NCBI RefSeq assembly: GCF_000473065.1
Contig: NZ_AXAZ01000074.1
Span: 1-42,312, forward strand
Direction: 5' to 3'
DNA from: Bradyrhizobium sp. WSM1743
Lineage (GTDB): Bacteria > Pseudomonadota > Alphaproteobacteria > Rhizobiales > Xanthobacteraceae
DNA length: 42,312 bases
A program made the translations under genes and the position numbers. This document shows, piece by piece, positions 1 to 7,971 of the stretch; the first letter of the stretch is position 1; each line of letters starts with the position of its first letter. The notes under the pieces were generated by a model. It saw nothing but the letters and a program-made list of their open reading frames with translations. It was not told where the DNA came from and made no database searches.

Positions 1-221
1 ACCTCACGGCGCAACCGCTCGATCTCCTGCTGCTCCGGCTTCATCTGCCCGTGGCCGGGAAAGGCCTGCACCGGATCGGAGCCGAACTCTTTCACCCATT
101 TGCGCAGAACGTTCTCATGAACATCCAGGTCGCGCCCGGCCTGCGCCACCGACACCCCACGCTCCCTAACCAGCTTGACCGCCTCGATCTTGAACTCGCG
201 ACTGAACTTCCGTCTCTTCAT
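1..221 (-). mobile_element. IS3-family transposase OrfA, N-terminal fragment cut by window edge
   Basis: Read on the minus strand from the ATG at 221, the first residues are MKRRKFSREFKIEAVKLV, followed by a helix-turn-helix stretch (VSVAQAGRDLDVHENVLRKW) and a Glu/Arg-rich segment beginning a leucine-zipper-like coil. This is the standard N-terminus of IS3-family OrfA (HTH_Tnp_1), which binds the element's ends. The gene runs off the left edge, so whether OrfB follows is unknown. Just upstream, 241-266 read on the minus strand begins TGATGGACACCGAGATTAGG, which looks like the outer end of such an element; this boundary is an inference. The frame is intact over the visible 73 codons. Confidence 0.85.
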
Positions 222-284
222 CGCCCACCTCCGGCTTCATGAAACACCTAATCTCGGTGTCCATCAAACCGGCAGCAGCTCAGA

Positions 285-747
285 TATACCGTCCGATGAT
301 GTTCTCCGGCTTGTGCCCGCACTGTTGACTTCCTGCTTCGATGCCACCCCGCTTGAGATCCTCATCCGTTGTTCCGCTTAATCGTTTTAAGCCCTCACGC
401 TGCCGCGACAGGGCGACCTTCTCATAAGGGTCGACAGAAGTCTCATTTGCTTTGGTTCAGCGCTCTCGATCACGGCCAAAATCAGACCTAGCCTCAGAGC
501 TCGAAGACGATCCTGTCGATTCCTGGCTTGAGCCAGATTCTGAACCGCGATCTCCACACCCGCGCCTTTGAACTCCTCGCAAAAACTGCATCCAACCCGG
601 CAAAACTGAGCCATCGGAATCGTCCCAACGAGATGGACCATGCCGATAAGCGTTGTGCCTCGATATTGCTTTCCCAGCGCTTGCTTACGGGCCGGTACTT
701 TTCTCTGCGTTTGCACGATTGGCTTCGATTTGTCGCTTTGACGCCAA
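285..747 (-). pseudogene. Decayed lineage-specific gene of the 'ANRxNAxxSTGP' hypothetical family
   Basis: On the minus strand a TTG start at 747 follows an AGGAGGG ribosome-binding site and opens ASKRQIEANRANAEKSTGP, the signature N-terminus of a short uncharacterised protein family I recall as abundant in Bradyrhizobium. An in-frame TAA follows at once, then SAGKAISRHNAYRHG, again on consensus. The middle block (LAQARNRQDRLRALRLGLI) is in another frame, and the C-terminal block (DPYEKVALSRQREGLKRL) is back in the first frame after a TGA. All three family blocks are present in order but split by one nonsense codon and at least two frameshifts, so this is a pseudogene. The family's function is not known to me. 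Its 3' side lies next to the IS3 end. Confidence 0.6.
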
Positions 748-809
748 CTTCCCTCCTTGATCTCGCTAGCTAGCAATCGACCGAACTTCTGATCGCGAAA
801 TCGACAGCA

Positions 810-1376
810 TCAACCCTCCGTTCCCGCCCCTCCGTGATGAGACAGTGGTTGCGGAGGATCATGGGACCAAGCCGTTAATAGCGGAGCGATAAAGGTATGG
901 AGGTTAGACCCATCAAACAGATAGGCTGCGATGCCCGCCGCCTGCGCCGCAGCAAGGTCGCTCTGCTTGTCCCCGATCATGAAGCTAGCATCGATATCTA
1001 CCGAGTAGCGCTCAAGCAGAGCTCTAATCATCCCCGGCTGCGGCTTACGACAGTTGCAGAGGACGCGGTATCGCTCAATCAGTCCATCGGGATGATGTGG
1101 GCAAAACTCGAAAGCATCGATATGAGCACCAATAATAGCAAGCGCACGCGACATCCATTCGTGCAAATTGCGAACATGCCGCTCCTCGTAAAAGCCCCGC
1201 GCAATTCCTGATTGGTTCGTTACGACAAACGCAAAATACCCGGCGTCATTGACTGCTTTTACGGCCTGTTGGGCTCCTTCCACCCACCGGATCTTGTCCG
1301 GATCAAAAGCATAGCCATCGTCCTCGTTGAGGACGCCATCGCGATCAAAAAAAACTGCCGGACGCATCAAGCTCAC
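810..1376 (-). CDS. gmhB: D-glycero-D-manno-heptose 1,7-bisphosphate phosphatase (HAD-IIIA)
   Basis: A cytosolic phosphatase that removes the C7 phosphate from heptose 1,7-bisphosphate in the ADP-/GDP-heptose pathways feeding LPS. Visible HAD motifs: I DRDGVLN (about residues 11-17, both catalytic Asp), II TNQSG (53-57), Lys111 in CRKPQPGM, and IV GDKQSD (135-140). The zinc site typical of GmhB is complete: C92-x-H94 and C107-x-C109. Length 188 aa fits the family. The start may be GTG at 1376 or ATG at 1367; neither has a strong ribosome-binding site. The gene stands alone among decayed sequences. A broken second copy lies at 4668-5195, so this one is probably the working gene. Histidinol-phosphatase is the main alternative for this fold, but the context favours heptose. 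Confidence 0.88.
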   Translation of the reverse strand: MSLMRPAVFFDRDGVLNEDDGYAFDPDKIRWVEGAQQAVKAVNDAGYFAFVVTNQSGIARGFYEERHVRNLHEWMSRALAIIGAHIDAFEFCPHHPDGLIERYRVLCNCRKPQPGMIRALLERYSVDIDASFMIGDKQSDLAAAQAAGIAAYLFDGSNLHTFIAPLLTAWSHDPPQPLSHHGGAGTEG

Positions 1377-1488
1377 TGGCCCACGCTAGAAGGGATGCCG
1401 CCGATCTTCCGACAATCACTGCTTCTTTTCAACATGTCGCGCGGTTGGACAGGATCGTTCTCTGCCCCGCGCGTTTTGCAACCAGTTC

Positions 1489-1737
1489 TTGCTGTTCATG
1501 CGCAAATTTTCTTCGTTTTGTCGCTTTGATGCTGGCCGACCTCCTCTCGTCCTCGCCCTAAGCGCGAGAGAACAAGAGCCATTCCTGCCGCTAAAGACGA
1601 GCAACAATGTTGCTGCAGAAAGGACTGGCTCAGCTAAGGCCGAGAAACTCATGCCGGAGGATGCCAAGGAAGCCACAGGGCACGGGATCAAGGCCAACGC
1701 TCCAAATCCGGCGCGGTCAGCTTCGAAGCTCAGGTGA
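1489..1737 (+). other. Unidentified ORF or remnant just upstream of the ERF fragment
   Basis: An 82-codon open frame ending 13 bases before the ERF start. Its second half is rich in Ala, Lys and Glu, and the tail reads GHGIKANAPNPARSASKLR. I do not recognise it. The antisense strand of the same stretch (1480-1540) carries a second, very short copy of the sequence seen at the 5' end of the 285-747 pseudogene: both share the 13-mer tttgtcgctttga (729-741 and 1517-1529) plus flanking similarity, and on the minus strand this copy reads ASKRQNEEN. The 5' half of this ORF is therefore probably not genuine coding sequence. It may be the decayed partner gene of the ERF remnant. Confidence 0.25.
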
Positions 1738-1749
1738 CGGAGGAGCCCC

Positions 1750-1935
1750 ATGCATCAATCCAGTGAGCGCATCGGGGCCATCGCTACCGCCCTCGCCCGG
1801 GCCGAACTGACGAACCCCGAGAAGAGACCTTGATGAAGAGACCTTGATCGCCGTGATCCGGTCGCCCATTCCCGCGGGAGGTTACCTTCGCGACTCGGCC
1901 TCGCTCCTGGAGAAAGACCGCGCTGGCAGCTCACC
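1750..1935 (+). pseudogene. 5' remnant of an ERF-family single-strand annealing protein gene
   Basis: A GGAGGAG ribosome-binding site precedes the ATG at 1750, which opens MHQSSERIGAIATALARA and continues ELTNPEK. This matches the N-terminus I know from rhizobial ERF (essential recombination function) proteins, phage- or plasmid-type annealing recombinases. Two adjacent stops follow. The next family block resumes in another frame as LIAVIRSPIPAGG...LRDSASL, as expected from the 'IRSPFP...YASLASGL' region. A 14-base direct tandem duplication (gaagagaccttgat twice, about 1822-1849) sits exactly at the break and explains part of the disruption. Everything after about 1935 is missing. The family call is from remembered consensus, not a search. 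Confidence 0.55.
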
Positions 1936-2269
1936 AAGGAACGTAGAGGGCGACGAATAATGCCGTTGCAACTAGAACGATTAACCAGAGCAAGCTCTTG
2001 ACGGACACGAAGATACCATCTGCCCTGGTCTGAAACTCCTTCGGAAACCATTGGGATTGCACTCGAAGATCCCCTTTCAACCACCCCACCGCGTTGGCCA
2101 CTCGCCTTGGCCGCCTAGCCATTCCGACGATCGCGCTGGCCTCAAGAGCAAGCCTATATTGTTCCGCGACCTCCAAAAGAGCATCCCTTTCAACCTCTGT
2201 CGAGGCGGCCTGCGCTTGTTCCAAGCAGATCATCCGCAATCGTCGGAACTCCTTAAGTTGCCTCTTCAT
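1931..2269 (-). CDS. Small hypothetical protein with C-terminal membrane anchor
   Basis: 112 aa from an ATG at 2269. Residues 1-45 are helical and charged (RLRMICLEQAQAASTEVERD), resembling the short 'CxxxAxxASTxxxRDxLLxxA' helical proteins common in Bradyrhizobium genomes. The middle is basic, and the last ~20 residues (LLWLIVLVATALFVALYV) form one membrane helix ending a few residues before the C-terminus. It could be a tail-anchored inner-membrane protein with a cytoplasmic head. No function is known to me. It is not co-oriented with a close neighbour and lies between the ERF debris and fcl. The coherent composition and real TM segment argue for a genuine gene. Confidence 0.6.
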   Translation of the reverse strand: MKRQLKEFRRLRMICLEQAQAASTEVERDALLEVAEQYRLALEASAIVGMARRPRRVANAVGWLKGDLRVQSQWFPKEFQTRADGIFVSVKSLLWLIVLVATALFVALYVPW

Positions 2270-2448
2270 GTGCGCCTACTTCTCTGCGGATAGACCGCAT
2301 GCGCGTTAGTACGACCTCTGCGCGAGCTGATGAATTCAACTCAACTGAGAGCCTGCTAGAGGTACGAAGTTAAGTCAGTTAGGTAGCGATCTTTGTTCGA
2401 ACGCTCCATTTGTCGCTGAGTTCCATCTGCACCTCACCTCGATGAAAA

Positions 2449-3405
2449 TCATAAGCCGGCGGAGTACCCCAACGACTGATAGTCCTGATAGACTTGCCTT
2501 AAGCCTTGTTCTAGCGAGATCTGGGCACGCCAGCCGAGCTCGGCCAGCCGGGTGACGTCGAGCAGCTTTCGGGGCGTGCCATCCGGCCGCGAGGTGTCAA
2601 AACTAATCTCGCCATGATAGCCCACAACCGCCCCGACGATGCGCGCGAATTCGGCGATCGTGACGTCCTCCCCGGTGCCGATGTTCACCAGCTCCGCATC
2701 GGAATAGAACTTCATCAGGTGCACGCAGGCATCGGCCATGTCGTCGACATGGAGGAACTCGCGCCGCGGCGTGCCGGTACCCCAGACCACCACCCTCTTC
2801 GCGCCTGCGAGCTTCGCCTCGTGGAAGCGACGGATCAAGGCGGCGACCACGTGGCTGTACTCGGGATGATAATTGTCGCCGGGGCCGTAGAGGTTGGTCG
2901 GCATCACGCTAATGAAGTCGCTGCCATACTGGCTGCGATAGGCCTCCGTCATCTTGATGCCGGCGATCTTGGCGATCGCATAGGGTTCGTTGGTCGGCTC
3001 CAGCGGGCCTGTCAGCACCGAATCCTCGCGCAGGGGCTGCGGCGCCAGCTTCGGATAGATGCAGGAGGAGCCGAGGAACATAAGCTTCTCTGCGTGGTTC
3101 ACATGCGCCGCATGGATCACGTTCGCCGCGATCGCAATATTGTCGTAGATGAACTCGGCGCGCAGCACGTTATTGGCAACGATGCCGCCGACCTTGGCGG
3201 CGGCGAGGAATACGACCTGCGGCCGCACCCGCGCGAACCAGTCGAACACGGCGGCCTGGTTGCGGAGGTCGACTTCGCGCCGATCCACCGTGACGATCTT
3301 GACGTCCTCGCGCGCCAGCCGGCGCACCAGCGCGCTGCCGACCATGCCGCGATGGCCGGCGACGTAAACGCTCTTGCCGGTCAGGTTAAACGCTGCGCTT
3401 GCCAT
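2449..3405 (-). CDS. fcl: GDP-L-fucose synthase (GDP-4-keto-6-deoxy-D-mannose epimerase/reductase)
   Basis: Converts the Gmd product, GDP-4-keto-6-deoxymannose, to GDP-L-fucose by 3,5-epimerisation and NADPH reduction in the cytoplasm. An extended-SDR fold is visible: a Rossmann glycine motif near the start (VYVAGHRGMVGSALV), the catalytic Ser in FLGSSCIYP, and the YAIAKIAG motif with Tyr and Lys. The family signature NLYGPGDNYHPE is also present. I place the start at the ATG at 3405, not an upstream in-frame start at 3516, because the upstream 37 residues are Arg/Ser-rich antisense-like sequence and 3405 gives the standard N-terminus. It then overlaps the end of gmd by 20 bases and is 318 aa, the usual length. 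It is the second gene of a gmd-fcl operon. Confidence 0.95.
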   Translation of the reverse strand: MASAAFNLTGKSVYVAGHRGMVGSALVRRLAREDVKIVTVDRREVDLRNQAAVFDWFARVRPQVVFLAAAKVGGIVANNVLRAEFIYDNIAIAANVIHAAHVNHAEKLMFLGSSCIYPKLAPQPLREDSVLTGPLEPTNEPYAIAKIAGIKMTEAYRSQYGSDFISVMPTNLYGPGDNYHPEYSHVVAALIRRFHEAKLAGAKRVVVWGTGTPRREFLHVDDMADACVHLMKFYSDAELVNIGTGEDVTIAEFARIVGAVVGYHGEISFDTSRPDGTPRKLLDVTRLAELGWRAQISLEQGLRQVYQDYQSLGYSAGL

Positions 3406-4456
3406 GGGCCGCGTCCCGTTTCGCCTCGGCGAGATCGCTCGCCAGCATCTCCTCGACGAGTTGGGCAAAGGTCCGCTTCGGCTTCCAGCCGAGCTTCTCG
3501 CGCGCCTTGCTGGCATCGCCGACGAGGAGATCGACCTCGGTTGGCCGGAAATAGGTCGGATCGATCTTCACCACGGTCTTGCCGCTCTTCGCGTCGACGC
3601 CGGTCTCATCAACGCCCTTGCCGCGCCATTCGATGCGGCGGCCGACCTGCGCGAAGGCAAGCTCGACCATCTCGCGCACTGATCGGGTCTCGCCGGTAGC
3701 GAGCACGAAATCGTCCGGCTTGTCGGCCTGGAGGATCATGTGCATGCCCTCGACATAGTCTTTCGCGTGGCCCCAGTCGCGCTTGGCCTCGAGATTGCCG
3801 AGATAGAGCGTGTCTTCCAGACCCGCCTCGATCCGGGCGACGCCGCGGGTAATTTTGCGGGTCACGAAAGTCTCGCCCCGAATCGGGCTTTCATGATTGA
3901 ATAGGATGCCGTTGGATGCGAACATGCCATAGGCTTCGCGGTAGTTCACCGTGATCCAGTAGCCGTAGAGCTTGGCGACGCCGTAAGGAGAACGCGGATA
4001 GAACGGCGTCGTCTCCTTCTGCGGGATCTCCTGCACGAGGCCGTAGAGCTCGGAGGTCGAGGCCTGGTAGAACCGCGTCTCCTTCTCCATGCCGAGGATG
4101 CGGACCGCTTCCAGAAGACGGAGCACGCCAACAGCGTCGGCGTTGGCGGTGTATTCCGGGCTCTCGAAGCTGACTGCAACGTGGCTCTGGGCGGCGAGAT
4201 TGTAGATCTCGGTCGGCCGGATCTGCTGCACCAGGCGGATCAAATTGGTCGAATCCGTCATGTCGCCATAGTGCATCAGGAACGGAACTTCGCCGACATG
4301 CGGGTCCTGGTAGAGATGGTCGACACGCGCGGTGTTGAACGAGGACGAGCGCCGTTTGATCCCGTGCACGACGTAGCCGAGCGACAGCAGATATTCGGCG
4401 AGATAGGCGCCGTCCTGGCCGGTCACGCCGGTGATGAGAGCGATGCGTTTGGTCAT
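3386..4456 (-). CDS. gmd: GDP-mannose 4,6-dehydratase
   Basis: Makes GDP-4-keto-6-deoxy-D-mannose from GDP-mannose, the branch point for GDP-fucose (fcl next door) and GDP-perosamine (see the aminotransferase at 13761). Family marks: the Rossmann motif ITGVTGQDGAYLAEYLL at the N-terminus, STSELYG with the catalytic Thr/Ser and Glu, YGVAKLYGYW with catalytic Tyr and Lys, and FNHESPIRGETFVTRK. The ATG at 4456 gives the typical MTKRIALITG start; an in-frame GTG at 4483 would add nine residues. From 4456 the protein is 356 aa, normal for Gmd. It leads the operon, and 211 bases upstream (4457-4667) hold no gene I can see. Confidence 0.96.
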   Translation of the reverse strand: MTKRIALITGVTGQDGAYLAEYLLSLGYVVHGIKRRSSSFNTARVDHLYQDPHVGEVPFLMHYGDMTDSTNLIRLVQQIRPTEIYNLAAQSHVAVSFESPEYTANADAVGVLRLLEAVRILGMEKETRFYQASTSELYGLVQEIPQKETTPFYPRSPYGVAKLYGYWITVNYREAYGMFASNGILFNHESPIRGETFVTRKITRGVARIEAGLEDTLYLGNLEAKRDWGHAKDYVEGMHMILQADKPDDFVLATGETRSVREMVELAFAQVGRRIEWRGKGVDETGVDAKSGKTVVKIDPTYFRPTEVDLLVGDASKAREKLGWKPKRTFAQLVEEMLASDLAEAKRDAAHGKRSV

Positions 4457-4667
4457 GGCTAGCCTAAAAATGGATGGGCGCACATTCAGCGCTCAGCAAG
4501 CGCATACCCGCGCGCATTCTTGGACATATCGCCACTCTCGGGTCAACCCCAGGCGTGCCCCCGTGGCGATAGATTGGACTTGGAACACAATCGTGATACT
4601 GAGCACACTTAAGCGATGGGATTGCATTGGCGGTTTACCCCCCAGGAAACGTGATTGTCGAGCCGGA

Positions 4668-5195
4668 ATGTCCCGAGCCCCAGACAGCACAGCGATCGAC
4701 CGGGTGCTGCGCCCCGCCGTTTTCTTCGATCGCGACGGCGTTGTGAACGTCGATAGCGAAAATCTGTTCGAGATCGACAAGTTCGGATCGACGGCGCGAT
4801 TGAAGCAATGATGACCGCCCTTCGTGATCACCAACCTCGGGAGTGGCCAGGGGGTGTGTACTAGGAGACCAATATCCATGCCCTGCACGATTGGACTGGT
4901 GGGGCAGCTCGCGACGCATGGTGCGCGGATCGATGCGTTCGAATATGGTACGTTTCATCCGGATGGACGGGTCGAACGTTACCGACGCGCCAGCGAGCGG
5001 CGCAAGCCGCAGCCCGGCATGATCATCGACTTCCTCGGGAAGTTTCCCGTGGACGCAAGTAGGAGCTTCCTGGTGGATGACCAGCCGTCCGACATCCAGG
5101 CGGCCCGTGCGGCCGGCCTGCCGGGCCATGTCTTTCCGGGCCGGCAATCTGCGGGATTTTATCCTGCCGCTCCTGGCGAACGGATAGCCTCGTGA
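4668..5195 (+). pseudogene. Broken second gmhB (heptose bisphosphate phosphatase)
   Basis: The frame from the ATG at 4668 gives LRPAVFFDRDGVVN (HAD motif I) and ends at a double TGA (4809-4814). The missing segment is in another frame: RIDGAIEAMMTALRDH, matching WVEGAQQAVKAVNDAG of the intact gmhB at 810-1376. The original frame then resumes with FVITN, HPDGRVERYRR, RRKPQPGM and VDDQPSDIQAA to the stop at 5195. So there is one indel near 4790 and a deletion near 4827 that removes several codons before the TN motif. The zinc-site cysteines are also lost (GTFHPDG and SERRKP in place of FCPHHPDG and CNCRKP). The stop overlaps the next gene's start as GTGA, suggesting it was once coupled to the glycosyltransferase. 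Confidence 0.8.
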
Positions 5196-6394
5196 CGACG
5201 ACTCCGAGCTTCATTCTCGCGACGGAATTCTATCCACCGGACCCGAGCACGACGGCGACCTATCTCGGCGCGATCGCCGGCGCGATCGCCCTCGACATGA
5301 CGACAATCGTCCTGTCGGGAACGCCCGGCTCGGCTAAGTCGGAAGCGGCTGAAGGTACACCGGCCGTCATCGAGATCGCAAACTGGAAGCCGCCCAAGCA
5401 CGCGCTCAGCCGGCGCCTCATCGCCAGCACGGCGCTGGCAATGCGGATGTTCTGGGCGATCTACCGGCGGGCCCGCCGGCATGACGTCGTGATGTCGGTG
5501 ACAAGCCCGTTCACCCTGCCCTATGCCATCACGCTTGCGGCAAGGCTGCGCGGCGCCAGGACCGCGCTCCTCATCTACGACCTCTATCCGGAGGCGCTCG
5601 AGGTGGCCGGGATCGCCAAGCCGACTTCGCTCATTGCGCGGGCCCTGCGCCGTGCCAATGCGTGGCTGTTCAGAGCGCTGAGCGCAATCTTCGTCATCGG
5701 CCGCGATGTGGCTCCTCTGCTGTTGCGCTACCCTGGGGTCGGCGCCGAGAAGATTCATTTCGTGCCCAACTGGACGCTGCTCCCGATCGGCTTCCGCGAG
5801 CCGGACCTCGGCAATCCCTTGCGGAATTCCGACCCGGCGCAATTCGTGGTCGGCCTGTGCGGCAATCTCGGCTTCACCCACGCGCCCCGGACCGTGTTCG
5901 AGGCCGCGCGATTGTTGCGCCAGGACGACCACATCCACTTCGTACTGTCCGGATGGGGGGTCGGCTGGGCTGAGCTGAAGTCCCTTCAGGCCTCGGAAAA
6001 TCTAGAGAACGTAACCCTGCTGGATCCCGTGCCAGAGGACCAGCTCGCAGAATTCCTCGCGGCAGCCGATGCATGGATCATTCCCTATCGGCGCAATGTC
6101 GCCGGCGTCTCGATTCCGAGCCGTCTCTACAATTTTCTTGCGGTCGGACGGGCCGTCATCGTTGGAACGGACGCGAATTCCGAGGCGGGACTTGCAGTCA
6201 CCGAGGAGGACATCGGCTGGGTCGTGCCCCCCGAGGATGCCGTAACGCTCGCGCAGGCGGTCTCCGAGGCTGCGGCGGATCGCGATGCGACGCTTCGGCG
6301 GGGCCGGCAGGCAGCAACCGCCGCACTGAAATACAGCGAGCAGGCCTCGACGCTGCGTTACCGGGAAATCGTGCGACAGTTGAGTGCCGATTAG
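5192..6394 (+). CDS. GT4-family glycosyltransferase (WbuB/WcaI-like)
   Basis: Cytoplasmic, membrane-associated sugar transferase that adds an NDP-sugar to a lipid-linked intermediate. The N-terminal half shows the WbuB-type opening (FILATEFYPPDPSTTATYL) and LLIYDLYPEALEVAG. The C-terminal GT-B domain shows VGLCGNLGFTHAP, then PVPEDQLAEFLAAADAWIIPY and SIPSRLYNFLAVGRAVIVG, the nucleotide-sugar-binding region of GT4. 400 aa, complete. The start is the GTG at 5192, overlapping the upstream stop as GTGA; the MTTTPSFILA N-terminus supports it. Donor and acceptor cannot be read from sequence; the closest family members I know transfer N-acetyl-fucosamine- or GlcNAc-type residues. It converges with the wlb module on the opposite strand (4-base overlap). 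Confidence 0.85.
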   Translation: MTTTPSFILATEFYPPDPSTTATYLGAIAGAIALDMTTIVLSGTPGSAKSEAAEGTPAVIEIANWKPPKHALSRRLIASTALAMRMFWAIYRRARRHDVVMSVTSPFTLPYAITLAARLRGARTALLIYDLYPEALEVAGIAKPTSLIARALRRANAWLFRALSAIFVIGRDVAPLLLRYPGVGAEKIHFVPNWTLLPIGFREPDLGNPLRNSDPAQFVVGLCGNLGFTHAPRTVFEAARLLRQDDHIHFVLSGWGVGWAELKSLQASENLENVTLLDPVPEDQLAEFLAAADAWIIPYRRNVAGVSIPSRLYNFLAVGRAVIVGTDANSEAGLAVTEEDIGWVVPPEDAVTLAQAVSEAAADRDATLRRGRQAATAALKYSEQASTLRYREIVRQLSAD

Positions 6395-7488
6395 AAGTTC
6401 CGAATCAGCCGAATGACTTCGTCCTGCTGCTCGCGGGTCATTTCCGCAAACATCGGCAGCGACAAGATCTTGTTCTGGTCGTCGAACGCCCTCGGGAATT
6501 GTTCGGGACTATGCGCCAGCCGCGCATAGGCGGGCAGCAGCGGCAGCGCCGTCGGGTAGTTGATCGCGGTCTGAACCCCGTTCGCCCCCAGATACGCTGC
6601 GAGCGCGTCGCGCTTCTTATGCTTGATCGTGTAGAGATGATAGACGTGGGTGCGACCGGGCGCGACGCGGGGCACCTCCACACCATCGAGCTGGTTAAGA
6701 CCGGCATCATAGACAGCAGCCGCATCCTGGCGCGCCTTCGTCCAAGCCTTCAAATGCTTGAGCTTGGCGGACAGGATCGCGGCCTGCATGCCGTCCAGAC
6801 GACTGTTGATGCCCTCGATCATGTGCTTGTGCTTCACCAACCCGCCGTGACGGGCCAGCATGGTCATGTGCTCGGCCAGCGCAGCGCCGTCGGTCACGAC
6901 CGCGCCGGCATCGCCGAAGGCCCCCAGATTTTTGCCCGGATAGAACGAATAGGTCGCGGCCTCGCCGAAGGTCCCGACGGGCCGACCTTTATATTGCGAA
7001 AGATGCGCTTGGGCGCAGTCCTCGATGACCCAGAGGCCGTGCTTGCGCGCGATCGCCATGATCGCGTCCATGTCTGCCGGCTGGCCGTACAGATGCACCG
7101 GAATGATGCCGACAGTGCGCGGAGTGATCGCGGCTTCCACCGCCGCCGGATCGATCGTGAAAGTTTCGCCGTCGGTGTCGCAGAACACGACCTGGGCGCC
7201 CGCATGTGTGATCATCGCGGACGTCGATATCCAGGAATGCGCGGTGGTGATGACCTCGTCACCCGGCTTGACCTTGAGCGCCGCCATCGCAAGGTAGAGC
7301 GCATCGGTGCCATTCGCACAGGACACGCAGTGCTTGACGCCCGCCGCGGCCGCAAACTCCCGTTCAAAGGCATCGACATAAGGTCCACGGATGAAGGCGC
7401 TGTCGCGAATGACCGCGGCGATCGCGCCGTCGATCTCGTCCTTGATCGACTGATACTGGAGCCCGAGATTCGCATAAGGCACCGGCAT
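6391..7488 (-). CDS. wlbC: PLP-dependent sugar aminotransferase (WlbC/WbpE type)
   Basis: DegT/DnrJ/EryC1 family. The predicted reaction transfers an amino group from glutamate to C3 of UDP-3-keto-GlcNAcA. The PLP-binding Lys is K186 in SFYPGKNLGAFGDAG. Other marks are CANGTDALYLAM (phosphate-binding), HLYGQPADMD and VIEDCAQAH. 365 aa, full length. It starts at the ATG at 7488 with GGAAA upstream and follows wlbB by 12 bases. The substrate call rests on context: the order dehydrogenase, acetyltransferase, aminotransferase is that of wlbA-wlbB-wlbC (wbpB-wbpD-wbpE) for UDP-GlcNAc3NAcA and UDP-ManNAc3NAcA. If the C3-oxidised substrate were another sugar the fold would look the same. Confidence 0.88.
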   Translation of the reverse strand: MPVPYANLGLQYQSIKDEIDGAIAAVIRDSAFIRGPYVDAFEREFAAAAGVKHCVSCANGTDALYLAMAALKVKPGDEVITTAHSWISTSAMITHAGAQVVFCDTDGETFTIDPAAVEAAITPRTVGIIPVHLYGQPADMDAIMAIARKHGLWVIEDCAQAHLSQYKGRPVGTFGEAATYSFYPGKNLGAFGDAGAVVTDGAALAEHMTMLARHGGLVKHKHMIEGINSRLDGMQAAILSAKLKHLKAWTKARQDAAAVYDAGLNQLDGVEVPRVAPGRTHVYHLYTIKHKKRDALAAYLGANGVQTAINYPTALPLLPAYARLAHSPEQFPRAFDDQNKILSLPMFAEMTREQQDEVIRLIRNF

Positions 7489-7500
7489 GATGGTTTTTCC

Positions 7501-7971
7501 TTAGTTCTTTCTCTTGAAGAGGCGGGCGGGATTCCCGGCATAGACGCCGGGCCAAGCGATGTCTTTCGTGACCACCGAGCCCGCTCCGATTACGACGTCG
7601 TCGACGATGGACACCGGCATGATGGTTGCGTTCGAGCCGATCGACACTCGGTCGCCAATCGTCGTTGCCCGCCACAATTCGCGGCGCCCGCGCGCCGGCC
7701 CGCCGGTCGAAAACGTGTCGTTGATGAACATAACGCCGTGCCCTATAAAGCAATCTTCCCCGATCGAGACCAACTCGCAGATGAACGCATGTGACTGCAC
7801 GCGGGTTCGCGCACCGATGACAACACCGGCCTGTATCTCGGTGAACGGTCCGATAAAGCAGTCATCCGCGATCTCGCATTCATAGAGATTGCAAGGCTCG
7901 ACCATCTTTACGCGTTGACCGAACTTGACGTCGCGCACGCCGACCCGGTGAACTTGCGGCTTGCCGCTCAC
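7501..7971 (-). CDS. wlbB: Sugar N-acetyltransferase, left-handed beta-helix (WlbB/WbpD type)
   Basis: Acetylates the 3-amino group of UDP-GlcNAc3NA from acetyl-CoA. The protein is built of hexapeptide repeats (isoleucine-patch), e.g. NLYECEIADDCFIGPFTEI and VGADSVVTK-like coils (VVIGAGSVVTKDI). The C-terminus GVYAGNPARLFKRK is the standard trimeric acyltransferase tail. I start it at the GTG at 7971, which overlaps the wlbA stop as GTGA and gives 156 aa; the longer frame to 8121 only adds antisense-like sequence from inside wlbA. Coupling to wlbA and the adjacent wlbC define the three-gene module. Confidence 0.85.
   Translation of the reverse strand: MSGKPQVHRVGVRDVKFGQRVKMVEPCNLYECEIADDCFIGPFTEIQAGVVIGARTRVQSHAFICELVSIGEDCFIGHGVMFINDTFSTGGPARGRRELWRATTIGDRVSIGSNATIMPVSIVDDVVIGAGSVVTKDIAWPGVYAGNPARLFKRKN

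Noticed and set aside
2614..3699. Plus-strand open frame (361 codons) opposite fcl
   Set aside because: Shadow of fcl and the end of gmd; biased composition and no recognisable fold.
6073..7794. Long plus-strand open frame (573 codons)
   Set aside because: It is antisense to the wlbC and wlbB genes; its composition is His/Arg/Asp-rich and no domain is visible, as usual for shadows of high-GC genes.
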